The notes under the pieces were generated by a model, which was not told where the DNA came from, made no database searches, and saw nothing but the letters and a program-made list of their open reading frames with translations. Below, piece after piece: positions 33,074 to 44,537 of a stretch of 64,000 nucleotides of DNA. Each line of letters starts with the position of its first letter. Position 1 is the first letter of the stretch. This DNA comes from Rana temporaria (taxonomy: Eukaryota > Chordata > Amphibia > Anura > Ranidae). The position numbers and the translations under genes are program-made. Where the stretch lies: contig NC_053496.1 in the NCBI RefSeq assembly GCF_905171775.1, positions 180,329,759-180,393,758 on the forward strand. Direction: 5' to 3'.

Positions 33074-33796
33074 AACATCCTCCAATCCATGGGGATGTTA
33101 AGGAAAGAGCCTGGATGCCGACCAGTTTCACTGGTGTGTACTGTCGTGAATCCATTGGAACGCATCGCATTTGCGTTTGGAACGCATCGCACATGTGCAG
33201 TTGGCCGCCACGTGACTTCCGGAGCATTGTACAATAGGCAGCAAACTGTGACAATACACTGTGTTCACACTACGAGACGTTTCTCTGGGCTGCAGTTCCT
33301 CTGAGCTCCACAAGGTGGTGATCTCACTTCTACCAAGACAGGCAGTCTCTATGGAAGTGATGTCAGGAACAGACAGGAAGTTCCATGTGGCACAAGGAAC
33401 TAGCTGCTCCCAAAGAGGAAAGGCAACATAGGAGGAACATCCTCCAATCCATGGGGATGTTAAGGAAAGAGCCTGGATGCCGACCAGTTTCACTGGTGTG
33501 TACTGTCGTGAATCCATTGGAACGCATCGCATTTGCGTTTGGAACGCATCGCGCATGTGCAGTTGGCCGCCACGTGACTTCCGGAGCATTGTACGATAGG
33601 CAGCAAACTGTGACAATACACCGTGTTCACACTACGAGACGTTTCTCAGGGCTGCAGTTCCTCTGAGCTCCACAAGGTGGTGATCTCACTTCTACCAAGA
33701 CAGGAAGTCTCTATGGAAGTGATGTCAGGAACAGACAGGAAGTTCCATGTGGCACAAGGAACTAGCTGCTACCAAAGAGGTAAGGCAACATAGGAG
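33074..33796 (+). promoter_or_regulatory. Doubled promoter/leader block, presumed ZNF-D promoter
   Basis: Two direct copies with a 362-base period (33074-33435 and 33436-33796). Each has CCACGTGACTTCCGG (an E-box joined to an ETS site), TTCACACTACGAGACGTTTC, CAGGAAGTCTC or CAGGCAGTCTC, the composite GGAAGTGATGTCA (33353 and 33715) and CAGGAAGTTCC. Only the second copy ends with the GTAATAAG donor (GT at 33797); the first breaks exactly at that point. Promoter role is inference. Confidence 0.5.
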
Positions 33797-33867
33797 GTAA
33801 TAAGATCTTATTTTATATTTACACCTTGTAACCCCGTCATGTGCATCCCTTTCCTCCATAGTCACTG

Positions 33868-35215
33868 TGATGGCTCTAATGGGGACACAAACGTGGGGGG
33901 CTGATGGCTCTAATGGGGACACACATGTGTCGGGGGCTGATGGCTCTGATGGGGACACAAACATGTGGGGGGGCTGATGGGGATGTAAAAATGCGGAGGG
34001 GAGGTGATGGCTCTGATGGGGACACAAAAATGTGGAGGGAGGGGATGGCTCTGATGGGGACACAAACATGTGCGGGGGCTGATGGGGACACAAATGTGGG
34101 GGAGGCTGGTGGCAACACAAACGTGTGGGGCTAAAGGCTCTGATGGGGACACAAACGTGGGGGGCTGATGGAGACACAAATGAGTGGGGGAGCTGGTGGG
34201 GACACAAATGAGTTGGGGGGGCTGATGGCTCTGATGGGGACACAAATGAGTGGGGGGGTTGATGGCTCTGATGGGGGACACAAATGAGTGGGGGGCTGAT
34301 GGCTCTGATGGGGGACACAAATGAGTGGGGGGCTGATGGGGACACAAAAATGCAGAGGGGGAGGTGATGGTTTTGATGGGGACGCAAAAATGCGGAGGGG
34401 GCTCATGGCTCTGATGGGGGACACAAACGTGGGGGCTGATGACTCTGATTGAGACATGAACATGTGGTGGGGCTGATGACTCTGATGGGGACACAAACAT
34501 GGGGGGAGTGATGATTCTGATGGGGACACAAACATGGGGGGCTGATGGAGACACATATGTGTCAGGGGGCTGATGGGGACACATATGTGTCAGGGGACTG
34601 ATGGCTCTGATGGGGACACAAACGTGTGGGGGCTGATGATTCTGATGGGGACACAAACGTGTGGAGGGGCTGATGACTCTGATGGTGACACAAAAATTCA
34701 GAAGGGGAGTTGATGGTTCTGATGGGGACACAAAAATGCCGAGGGGGCTGATGGGGACACAAACGTTGGGGCTGATGGGGACACAAATGTGGGGGGGGGG
34801 GGCTGATGACTCTGATTGGGACACGAACATGTGGGGGGGCTGATGACTCTGAAGGGGACACAAACGTGTGGTGGGGGGGGGGGCTGATGATTTTGATGGG
34901 GTCACAAACATGTGGGGGGCTGATGATTCTGATGGGGTCACAAACGTGGGGGGGCGGCTGATGACTCTGATGGGGACACAAACATGGGGGGGGCTGATGG
35001 CTCTGATGGGAACACAAAAATGCATAGGGAGTGTGATGGTTCTGATGGGGACACAAAATGCGGAGGGGGGTGATGGTTCTGATGGGGACACAAATAGAGC
35101 AGGCGGGGGGTCCTGTGGTAGACACAAATGTCCAGGGAGACTCTGATGAGTGATGGGGTCTCTAATGGGGACACCAATTTCACAGGGATACTCTGATGAG
35201 TGATGGGGGACACAG
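33868..35215. repeat. G-rich minisatellite (CTGATGGCTCTGATGGGGACACAAA)
   Basis: About 38 variable units starting right after CTCCATAG-TCACTGTGATG, the acceptor and first bases of the second leader exon. The leader exon body has been replaced by the array. A long antisense frame rich in HQSHQPP is an artefact. Confidence 0.93.
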
Positions 35216-35505
35216 ATGAATGGGGCCCCCTGACTGCCCCTTTCCATCCAAGTCCCAGGGCTTCCATTCTGGGAGGGCATCCATTAGATCACATTCTCAC
35301 GGTGTAACATCCTCTTTCACATCATACAAAAATATTGAGCTAACTTTACGTATTTTTTTATTAGTTAAAGTTATTTTTTTCCCAAAAAAAAATTGCTTTT
35401 GAAAACACCGCTGCGCAAATGCAGGTGGTGACATAAAATATTGCAGACAACTGCTAATTTATTCTCTAGGGTCTATGCTAAGAAAAAAATATATATATGT
35501 ATATA

Positions 35506-35960
35506 CAGTGGAACCTCGGATTGCGAGTAATGCGTAAACAAGCGTTTCGCAATACGAGCACTGTATTTTTAAAAATCGTAACTCGGTTTGCGAAAACAAG
35601 CACGATTCAGGGCAAAACAGTGTGCAGTACCGCGTTTGGCCTGAGGTGGGGGGGCGCCGGAGCTGAACATCGCCGATCGGTGCCTTTCGGAAAGGCCCGA
35701 GGACAGCTCAGCTGACCTTGGCAAATCTCGGTAATGATGTCTTTTCGAGGTTTGCCGAGGTGTCCTCTGGCCTTTTCCGAGGCTCTCCGGCGCCCCCCGC
35801 CTCTGGCCGCATGCGGTATTGCATGTCATTAAAGTCAATGTGGAACAAATTATTTTAGTTTCCATTGACTCCGATGGGGAAACTCGCTTTGATATGTGAG
35901 TACTTTGGATTACGAGTATTCTCCTGGAACGGATTATCCTCGTAATCCGAGGTTCCACTG
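35506..35960. mobile_element. CAGTGGAACCTCGGATT-ended MITE
   Basis: Inverted ends CAGTGGAACCTCGGATT and AATCCGAGGTTCCACTG, flanked by TA. The TIR and TA duplication fit a pogo/Tigger-type (Tc1/mariner) MITE. No transposase. Confidence 0.85.
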
Positions 35961-36040
35961 TATAATGTTTGGGGGTTACAAGTAATTTTCTAGTAAAAAA
36001 TACTGATTTTAACTTGTAAGAAACAAATGTAAGTGCTTAA

Positions 36041-36510
36041 AGCGGAATTCCACTCAAAATTTGGAACTTCCGCTTTAAGCACTCCTCACCCCCTTACATG
36101 CCACATTTGGTATGTTATTTTTCTTGGGGGGGGGGGGAGTGGGGGCTTCAGTAGGAGTGGGACTTCCTGTCCTACTTCCGCCCAGGCACCGCCCCAACGA
36201 CTCCTCCTCTCGCCTTAGACGGCCCCTACCTCTAGGCGATCTCCTGGGACATGTGACACATCCCAGGAGATCGCCTGTCCACTCACGGAGCGCAGTGCGT
36301 GCCCGGCTGTGAAGCTGCAAGCTGTCACGGCCGGGTTTCCCACACAGTGAATGAAGGCACCGTGTGGAGAGGGGGGGAGAGGAGCGGAGCTCCGGGCGGC
36401 CGCGTCGCTGGACCGTGGAGCAGGTAAGTGTCTGTTTATTAAAAGTCAGCAGCTACACTTTTTGTAGCTGCTGACTTTTAATAAACCTAAAAAAAGACTG
36501 GAACTCCTCT
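36041..36510. mobile_element. TTAA-flanked MITE with AAGCGG ends, copy 2
   Basis: AGCGGAATTCCACT at the left and CTGGAACTCCTCT at the right between two TTAA sites (36037 and 36511). Inside is a short inverted repeat (GTCAGCAGCTACA and TGTAGCTGCTGAC). Confidence 0.75.
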
Positions 36511-36514
36511 TTAA

Positions 36515-37700
36515 GCTGACCTCATTTACAGACCAAAGTTCATTCCGTTGATGTAAGGACAAAATGTTTACAATGTTTCTCTTTATCTCCGATGTTAAGA
36601 TAAACTTGGCAGGCTGCCTGGAATTTTTTTTTTTGTCAGAAGTGAGAAGAGAACTTTCTGATTTTGTTACATAGAATCGGGAAATGCTGTTTTAAGATCA
36701 GGAGGGGGGGGGGGGTAGCATCTTTAACGATTAATCGCGCAGCTCTAGCATCCATGAACATTCTCCCAGAACCCTGCCTCCCTTGTGCACCCTGGGGCAC
36801 GCTATGTGACTGCAGTGTCCCTTGGACACAGCTGATCACAGTAAAGGGCCAATCACAGTGACCGGTTGGCATCAGTCCTTTCTTCCGATGCTGTGTCTGT
36901 GGAAAGGACAGGCATTACCTTGAAAGATTGTCGGTACATTTTTTGCACCGATTTTCATTGCCCTATTGATACCACCTATTGGTAGCCATCAGTGCAACCT
37001 ATCAGTGCTCTGGGGTGGGAGGAGAAGGAGCAGATAAGCTCTCTCCTCTCCCATCTGTGTGAGGGAGGGGGAAATGTAGTGCAGGGCTCTGGGCTGCATG
37101 AGAGAGACACAGCTCAGCTCAGAGCCCTGCGGCCATCAACCCTGCTGGGCCCCCCCGGTGCGACCTTTGTGACCCTAGTATTTCCGCCACTGCCCCCAGC
37201 CTTCTACTTCACTAATGGCATCCTTCTGCTCTCCATTCCAATCCCTTCTCTTCTTAGAAAGTGACAGTGACATCACTTGCTGCCGGAGATTGGAGCCTTG
37301 CCGTCGGAGTTCTGACAATTTTCCGGATTAGTCCAGAACTCCGACCAAAAGCCAGCAAGTTCCCTTCCTGGACATCATTATGACCCTACATTGACCTCAC
37401 AGCACTGCCTTAGAGCAAAATAAGAAGACACAAGAAGGATTGTATATATAACTAAGCATACCCATCTCAAAAAACAATCAAACCCAACATAGAAAAAATA
37501 ATTTGTGTTCCAGTAGGCCAAGAGGGACCTCAAAGATGTAACAAACACAAAATAGTTCAAACGCAATGTGTTCACATGGTGGCTGTAGTTCCTAAATAAA
37601 CAGCAACCCTCCTATTACCCCCCCCCCCCCCCACACACACACACATCCTTTTATTGTGTGACCAATACCATCTGAATAATTCATAATTTAATTTCCCAAG
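36515..37700 (+). other. 5' flank of ZNF-D
   Basis: 36730-37030 is a diverged copy of the spacer before B and C; the TATATAAG of those copies reads CAGATAAG here. A C-run and an AC microsatellite lie at 37619-37646. An acceptor TTTCCCAAG ends at 37700, so exon 1 probably starts at 37701. Confidence 0.5.
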
Positions 37701-37752
37701 GTTAACCGTCTACAAGGAGACCTGTAGAGATCGGATGACGGCACAACTGAGG

Positions 37753-40700
37753 ATGGAGGAAGACCGGAGTCACGTGACTGAGAAGATCCTAAACCTCACC
37801 CTGGAGATCATCTACCTGCTGACCGGAGAGGTGAGGAGGATTCTGGGAGGTCACATGACATCACTCTTATCTCTATTATTACAACTCAGACCTGACCGGA
37901 GAGGTGAGGAGGATTCTGGGAAACTAACATGATATTCCTATTGGTTCCTCAATACAGAGATTTCCTCTTCTGAAGTCAGGTGATCATATGACCATCACAG
38001 TGCCTCCATGTGACTCCCTAAAACCTGAGAGACACAACATGGAGAAGATTCTAGAAGTCACCAAGAAGATGATGGAGCTGCTGACAGGAGAGGTGAGCAG
38101 TGCCGGGAATTCTGGGACATTATCCAGTAACAGACAAGGGGTGTGTCTGGATGGTGACTGTATCATTGTGTGTGTCAGGTTCCTATAAGGTGTCAGGATG
38201 TCACTGTCTATTTCTCCATGGAGGAGTGGGAGTATTTAGAAGGACACAAGGATCTCTACAAGGACGTCATGATGGAGAATCAGCCGCCCCTCACATCACC
38301 GGGTAAGAGGAGACTTTATTGTAAAGGAGAGAGCACTACGGAGGCTCCACCTAGATCCCCCATCATCTGATAAACACATAGAAACAATGTATTCAGTCAG
38401 TGTGTGTGTTTCCTACAGATGGATCCAGTAATGGGAACCCACCAGAGAGATGTCCCTGTCCTCTGTATTCCCGGGATTCCACACAGGAAGGTCACACCAC
38501 CCCTCACCATCATCAGGTAGGTGGGACTGAGCAACTAGAACTCTAAGCTATGAGAGGACATTCTTCTATGTAATCTCTTGTTCTGTTTTAAACATATATT
38601 GTATCATCTTTGGGGTTTAGGATGAGGAACTGAAAGTTATCAAAGCTGAGATAAAAGAGGAAGAAGAAGAGATGTCGATAAGTGGGGATCAGCAGTCTAT
38701 GGAGGAGGGGGGTCCTCTGTATTCCCGGGATTCCACACAGGAAGATCACACCATCCCCCACCATTACAAGGTTGGTTGAACAGAACATCTGGGACATGGA
38801 CTTGTGAGACGATGTGTGGATCTTTTTTTATATGTGTAGCGTCCTGCTCCTGTTGAGTAGGCGCTATTTTTTTTGTAAATTTAGTTATCTGAGCTGTAGT
38901 TTAGCTCAGAGGATTTGTACCAAAGTATGGGTTTCTGTTCCAGTCCAGCTGTTGCACACATTCCACTTGCCTGCGGGTGTCGCAGTCACCAGGAGTCAAG
39001 GTTGGAATGCAATGTGCTGGGTGTATTGGGTGCTTTCCTCCCAGAACAGCCCAGTGGGCCTGGTCAACCCAATGTGCTGGGGGAGGGTACTTAAGGGACA
39101 GATGCCGTTTTGGCGGGGTTCGTCTCCAGATCTTGAGCTGATGGCCCTCCTGGCCATGCTGACAGTTTCTCGGCCTCTGGGCTGGCTGGCCCGAGGCCTC
39201 GCAACTGAGAGTAGACCCAGGAGTTTCTGGGGCCTACTAGTCCAGGGATGGTCCTACGCTGTCTTGCCTGAGGGGAGAAGCTGAACCATTGGGGATTCAA
39301 TTGAAGGACGCATTCTGGTTAACTTGTCTCATTGTGCTGCCGGCCTGGCTGAAAGATTCGGGCACCGTGAGCTACGTAGTTATTTGGAACGGTACAAGAT
39401 GTGCGTGTGGTTACACGATCTTGTGGCAGAGGACTGTGTAACCCCTCGGCGACACTCATCAAGCCTGTGGCAGAGATTTTGAACAAGCTTCGCACCGGCT
39501 GGTAGGTCAGGGAGAGTCGGCCTATCTGGTGGTTGCTGAAATCCAGTGTGGAACCGTATTTGTCCTCTGGATCTGAGACTGTACCCGTGATCCGCAAAGC
39601 AAAGGTACCTGAATCCCACCCCTAACCCTCTATCCTTCTACCCCTACCCCTCTAAAACCTTGAAAGAGACTTTGTGTTGGTGCATACATTTCTGTGGACA
39701 ACTCTTCAAGGAGAACCCCTGAGACGAGCGTATGGAACAGTAAGGTAACGGCAGGACCAAATCTAAACCAGCAGCTCCTTCGGGGGTAGTGCGACATATG
39801 TGACGTCACAACATTAAATATTACGTTTTAAGTTTCTGTCATTCTCTTGGTTTAGAGTGAAGATCCAATCGATATAAAATTTGAGGTGAAATCAGAAGAA
39901 GAAGAGACGTATGTGAGGGATGATCAGCAGTCTATGGAGGAGGATGGAATAACGGGGACATTTATAGAGGACGACACTCCTACAGAGATCAGCACAGGTG
40001 GGTCATTAATAGTAAATACATTCACTACATAATTTATATTGTACTTTATGTAGTCCTAATGCCTTCTCTATATACTGTATTTATCGGCATATACCGCGCG
40101 CCGGTGTATAGCGCGCACACCAAGCTGAGAAGGGAAGTTTAGGGAAAAAACTTACACTTTGGATGTCTTGCCCGGCGGCCTTGTCCGGCGTCCGTCTGCG
40201 GCCTTGCGCGGGGTCCGTCGAGCCTTGTCTGGCGTCCGTCTGCGGCTTTGGAGGTGCCCATCCGCACCTTGCCCGGGGTTGCAGCGTCGTGTGTTTGGAT
40301 TTGGCGTGCTGTGCAGAGCCGGATTTCCTGCGCGCTGGGCTTCACTCGGCTCCTCTCGCTTGGCTGCGGGCGGAGCCGAGCGTGGCCGAGTGTGCAGTAC
40401 ACTCGTCTCGGCCTCGGACAATGTCTGATTTTAAGGGGGTCAAAGTGCGCGATATACGCCGATAAATACAGTATTTTGTGTTGTAAAGTACATAATCCTG
40501 ACCCATCAACTATGAATTCTGTTTTGTTCATTACATACTCCTGACCCTTGCACTATATACTCTATGTTGTACATTACATTACTCTTGACCCCTGCGCTTC
40601 ATACTTTATGTTGTACATTACATACTCCTGATACTATATAGTCCTATCTGTTGTATCTTATACATTATGTTGTACATTACATAGTCCTGACTTCTGCTCT

Positions 40701-42965
40701 CTTTCCCCCTTCTACATACTGCTATATATATTCTCTTTTGTTACACCCATTTTCTACCAGCTGGGCATTTTTTATCTGATGATTTGATTGGAGCACAGAC
40801 TATTATTACATGTTGATAATAATGTGATATCATCCTCACACTTTAGAACTTTAAACAGAAAGTGATAATGAGGGAGGAGTCAATAACCCAATGATGGTGG
40901 TCTTCAGAATCAGTCCAGTCCTCATCTTGGTTTTTCTCCCCCCATCTTCACTCTCTGACCTCTGGTGGGGCTCAGCCCCGCTGTTATTTGTGACTAAATC
41001 ATAAACTAAATAGGGAAGTACAGGACTTCTTGTGTTGGGAAGATGGCAATGAATGATAGAGGGGGAGGGGACACTCGTCCTATAATCCCCTCATCACTGT
41101 CACTCCTATAAAAGACAGTTCTTGTTGTGTCCTCACTCTCTGACTAAGGTCCATGAATAAAGAATTGATCTGGTAGGAGATCAGAGGACCCATTTACTAG
41201 TTACCTTGAGGGGGAATTGTAAGATCCTCAGAGACTAAGCTGCCTGATGTGGGCGGAGTCCTGGTTTAGGGGAACCAATCAGCTCATGTCTAGTAATAAT
41301 CTTTGTATTTTAGTAGATGGACGGGAGATGAGGAAAACTTCAGAGGATTGTCTCACTTTGTCTCCAGACTATAAAGTAGAAGATGAGGAGATCACACAGT
41401 ATAGTCCAGGAGAAAACCCGACTACCTCAAATGTCCATCCGGCACCACACAGTGTAGATGAACCATCGTATTCCTCTTATCCTGAGGAACCTCAGACTGT
41501 GCGGGACAGTGCCGGACCATCGTATTCCTCTTATCCTGAGGAACCTCAGACTGTGCGGGACGGTGCCGGACCATCGTATTTCTCTTATCCTGAGGAACCT
41601 CAGACTGTGCGGGATGGTGCCGGACCATCGCATTCCTCTTATCCTGAGGAACCTCAGATTGTGCGGGACGGTGCCGGACCATCGTATTCCTCTTATCCTG
41701 AGGAACCTCAGACTGTGCGGGACGGTGCCGGACCATCGTATTCCTCTTATGCTGAGGAACCTCAGACTGTGCGGGACGGTGCCGGACCATCGTATTCCTC
41801 TAATCCTGAGGAACCTCAGATTGTGCGGGACGGTGCCGTCCTTCCAACAGATAAGAGGTTTTCCTGTACTGAGTGTGGGAATTTTTTTTCAAACAAGTAT
41901 GCACTTTCCATACATCATAAATCTCACACAGGTGAGAAGCCATATTCCTGTCCTCAGTGCGGGAAAGGCTTTGTTTATAAATCAGCCTTTGTCATACATC
42001 TGAGGTCTCACACGGGGGAAAAGCCATATTCCTGTCCTGAGTGCGGGAAATGTTTTTCCATGAAATCCCATCTCAACAGCCATCAGAGATTGCACACAGG
42101 AGAGAATCTGTATTCCTGTTCCGAGTGTGGAAAATGTTTTGCCCACAAATCAAGTCTTGTTTCACATCAGAGGTCTCACAGGGGGGAAAAGCCGTATCCC
42201 TGTCCTGAGTGCGGGAAATGTTTTGCCCACAAATCAAGTGTTGTTACACATCAAAGGTCTCACACGGGGGAAAAGCCATATTCCTGTCTTGAGTGCGGGA
42301 AATGTTTTTCCAGGAAATCCCTTCTCACGATCCATCAGATATTGCACAGAGAAGAGAATCCATATTCCTGCCCTGAGTGTGGGAAATTGTTTGCGAAAAA
42401 ATCAGCTCTGGTCACTCATCAAATGTCTCACACTGGGAAAACCCCATATTCCTGTCCTGAGTGCGGGAAATGTTTTGCGTGCAAATCATTTCTTGTCGCC
42501 CATCAAATGTCTCACACAGGGGAGAAGCCTTTTGGCTGTGTTGAGTGCGGGAAATGTTTTGTACAAAAATCAAGACTTGTCACACATCAAAGATCTCACA
42601 CGGGGGAGAAGCCTTTTTGCTGTGCTGAGTGCGGGAAATGTTTTGTTGAGAAGGCTGCTTTAAATATTCATCAAAGAGTACACACAGGTGAGAAGCCACA
42701 TTCCTGTCCTGAGTGTGGCAAATGTTTTGTAACTAAATCAGATCTTGTCAAGCATCTAAGGTCTCACACTGGGGAGAAGCCACATTCATGTCCTGAGTGC
42801 GGGAAATGTTTTTACAGGAAATCCCTTCTCGCGATCCATCAAATATCGCACACAGCAGAGAAGCCGTATTCCTGCCCTGAGTGCGGGAAATGTTTTTCAA
42901 GGAAGAGCCAACTTTACAGACATCGGAGATTTCATACGGGGGAGAAGCCATATTCCTGTTCTTAG
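37753..42965 (+). CDS. ZNF-D: FAX/KRAB-type C2H2 zinc finger protein (7 exons)
   Basis: Coding exons: 37753-37830, 37958-38092, 38179-38302, 38419-38516, 38621-38770, 39856-39997 and 41317-42965, giving 792 codons including the stop. An in-frame ATG at 37735 would add six residues (MTAQLR); 37753 matches the start used by the paralogues. Exon 1 is MEEDRSHVTEK to LLTGE; exon 3 is the KRAB-like box with FSMEEWEYL and MMEN; exon 5 has IKAE and IKEE sites. Intron 5 holds a solo-LTR-like insert and intron 6 a MITE. The hinge has seven 18-residue repeats and there are 13 fingers. The stop TAG lies inside finger 14 because of a deletion into the 3' UTR. Confidence 0.9.
38179..38302 (+). CDS. KRAB-A-like exon of ZNF-D
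   Basis: Exon 3, identical in protein to the ZNF-B box: DVTVYFSMEEWEYL then EGHKDLYKDVMMEN. Confidence 0.85.
38835..39796. mobile_element. Solo-LTR-like insertion in ZNF-D intron 5
   Basis: A 962-base insert begins TGTAGCGTCC and ends GTAGTGCGACA (TG...CA ends) and is flanked by TATG (38831-38834 and 39797-39800). The other genes have one uninterrupted TATATGTGATGTCAC here. TG...CA ends plus a 4-bp duplication and no coding capacity fit a solo LTR; a MITE is the alternative. Confidence 0.65.
40075..40471. mobile_element. CTGTATTTATCGGC-ended MITE in ZNF-D intron 6
   Basis: Inverted ends CTGTATTTATCGGCATATA and TATACGCCGATAAATACAG, flanked by TA. The paralogues have CTATATACTCTGTGTTG without it. 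The GC-rich interior gives spurious frames. TA duplication suggests Tc1/mariner. Confidence 0.85.
41107..41113 (+). promoter_or_regulatory. Candidate internal TATA box upstream of ZNF-D exon 7
   Basis: TATAAAA 140 bases before in-frame ATG 41247. Confidence 0.25.
41317..42965 (+). CDS. Zinc-finger exon of ZNF-D (hinge plus 13 fingers)
   Basis: Tandem TAGTAG acceptor (41314 or 41317); the pyrimidine tract is six bases shorter than in the other genes. Seven hinge repeats, then 13 complete fingers. Finger 7 (GKLFAKKSALVTH) and finger 8 (FACKSFLVAH) have no counterpart in B or C. The linker after finger 7 is TGKTP, and that after finger 6 REENP. After finger 13 the frame reads TGEKPYSCS then TAG. 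The following GGTTTGGCAGGAAGCGCAGG is 3' UTR sequence that lies about 280 bases past the stop in the other genes. Confidence 0.93.
41463..41840 (+). repeat. 54-bp coding minisatellite, 7 units (ZNF-D hinge)
   Basis: Seven 18-residue units with scattered substitutions (YSSY, YFSY, HSSY, YSSN; QTVRD, QIVRD). More diverged than the ZNF-E array, so older or less homogenised. Confidence 0.95.
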
Positions 42966-43085
42966 TTATAGGTTTGGCAGGAAGCGCAGGTTCTTCCCAT
43001 TCTTCTAACAAGTGATGTTCCCGACCAATCGGATTTCTACCTTTATTATTTCCTGATTTTATGTCTGTAATCTTCTTCAAATTAT

Positions 43086-43091
43086 AATAAA
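43086..43091 (+). terminator. Poly(A) signal, ZNF-D
   Basis: AATAAA in the conserved 3' block, only 121 bases after the stop because of the 3' UTR deletion. Confidence 0.6.
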
Positions 43092-43221
43092 AAATGTATT
43101 GAAAACTCTTGTGTGTGTCGGTGAAATGATGACAATCTTCCATATCCAGACATTGTTCATGGGTGAGGCTTTAATAGACTTTACAGGTCATCAGATTAGA
43201 GCTACCTGGGAATAATGGTCT

Positions 43222-44240
43222 GCAGTGCAGTGGTAAGGAGTATATCATATACAGCCCAGGGTACAGAGTGCAGTGGTCAGGAGTATATCATATACACCCC
43301 AGGGTACAGAGTGCAGTGGTCAGGAGTATATCATATACAGCCCAGGGTACAGAGTGTAGTGGTCAGGAGTATATCATATACAGCCCAGGGTACAGAGTGA
43401 AGTGGTCAGGAGTATATCATATACAGCCCAGGGTACAGAGTGCAGAGGTCAGGATTATATCATATACAGCCCAGGGTACAGAGTGCAGTGGTCAGGGGTA
43501 TATCATATACAGCCCAGGGTACATAGTGCAATGGTCAGGAGTATATCAAATACAGCTCAGTGTACAGAGTGTAGTGGTCAGGAGTATATCATATACAGCC
43601 CAGGATACAGAGTGCAGTGGTCAGGAGTATATCATATACAGCCCAGGATACAGAGTGCAGTGGTCAGGAGTATATCATATACAGCCCAAGGTACAGAATG
43701 TAGTGGTCAGGAGTATATCATATACAGCCCAGGATACAGAGTGCAGTGGTCAGAAATATATCATATACAGAGTGCAGTGGTCAGGAGTATATCATATACA
43801 GCCCAGGATACAGAGTGCAGTGGTCAGGAGTATATCATATACAGCCCAAGGTACAGAATGCAGTGGTCAGGAGTATATCATATACAGCCCAGGCTACAGA
43901 GTGCAGTGGTCAGAAGTATATCATATACAGCCCAGGCTACAGAGTGCAGTGGTCAGGAGTATATCATATACAGCCCAGGATACAGAGTGCAGTGGTCAGG
44001 AGTATATCATATACAGCCCAGGGTACAGAGTGTAGGGGTCAGGAGTATATCATATACAGCCCAGGATACAGAGTGCAGTGGTCAGGAGTATATCATATAC
44101 AGCCCAGGGTACAGAGTGTAGTGGTCAGGAGTATATCATATACAGCCCAGGATACAGAGTGCAGTGGTCAGGAGTATATCATATACAGCCCAGGGTACAG
44201 AGTGTAGTGGTCAGGAGTATATCATATACAGCCCAGGGTA
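43222..44240. repeat. 43-bp minisatellite after ZNF-D (~24 units)
   Basis: The same unit as after ZNF-B, greatly expanded. One partial unit lies at 43750-43775. Long frames with VRSISYTAQ are artefacts. Confidence 0.95.
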
Positions 44241-44537
44241 GAGAGTTCAGTGATTAGGTGCTTCTCATATACAACTCTTCTGTACATAATGCTAGCCCAC
44301 CCCCTCTTGAACCATACTGTCCACATAGGGGAGTGCCTTGTCAGGTTGGACCCCCCTGGCACAACACTTTGTCTCCATGTTGATGTGGACAAGGAACTCT
44401 GTGACAGACTCACCAGGGACATCACCGGACCCTCTTATGTCTAAAATCATCCTATGTCCACTAGGGCCATAGGATGACTGATAAATGATATCTTGGACTA
44501 CCTGAGATGGGTTAATTATGTAATTATTATCCACAAT

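Noticed and set aside
33725..35280. 456-codon minus-strand frame rich in HQSHQPP
   Set aside because: It is the complement of the G-rich minisatellite with no non-repeat domain.
37735..37752. Earlier ATG of ZNF-D as the start
   Set aside because: Possible, but A, B and C use the ATG equivalent to 37753 or within two codons of it; kept as an alternative in the gene entry.
40159..40544. GC-rich frames of ~90-100 codons
   Set aside because: They lie inside a MITE with TA duplication that is absent from the paralogous introns.
43215..44207. Overlapping frames of 150-255 residues reading VRSISYTAQ or YHIQPRVQ
   Set aside because: The 43-bp repeat lacks stops and its length is not a multiple of three, so all forward frames stay open.
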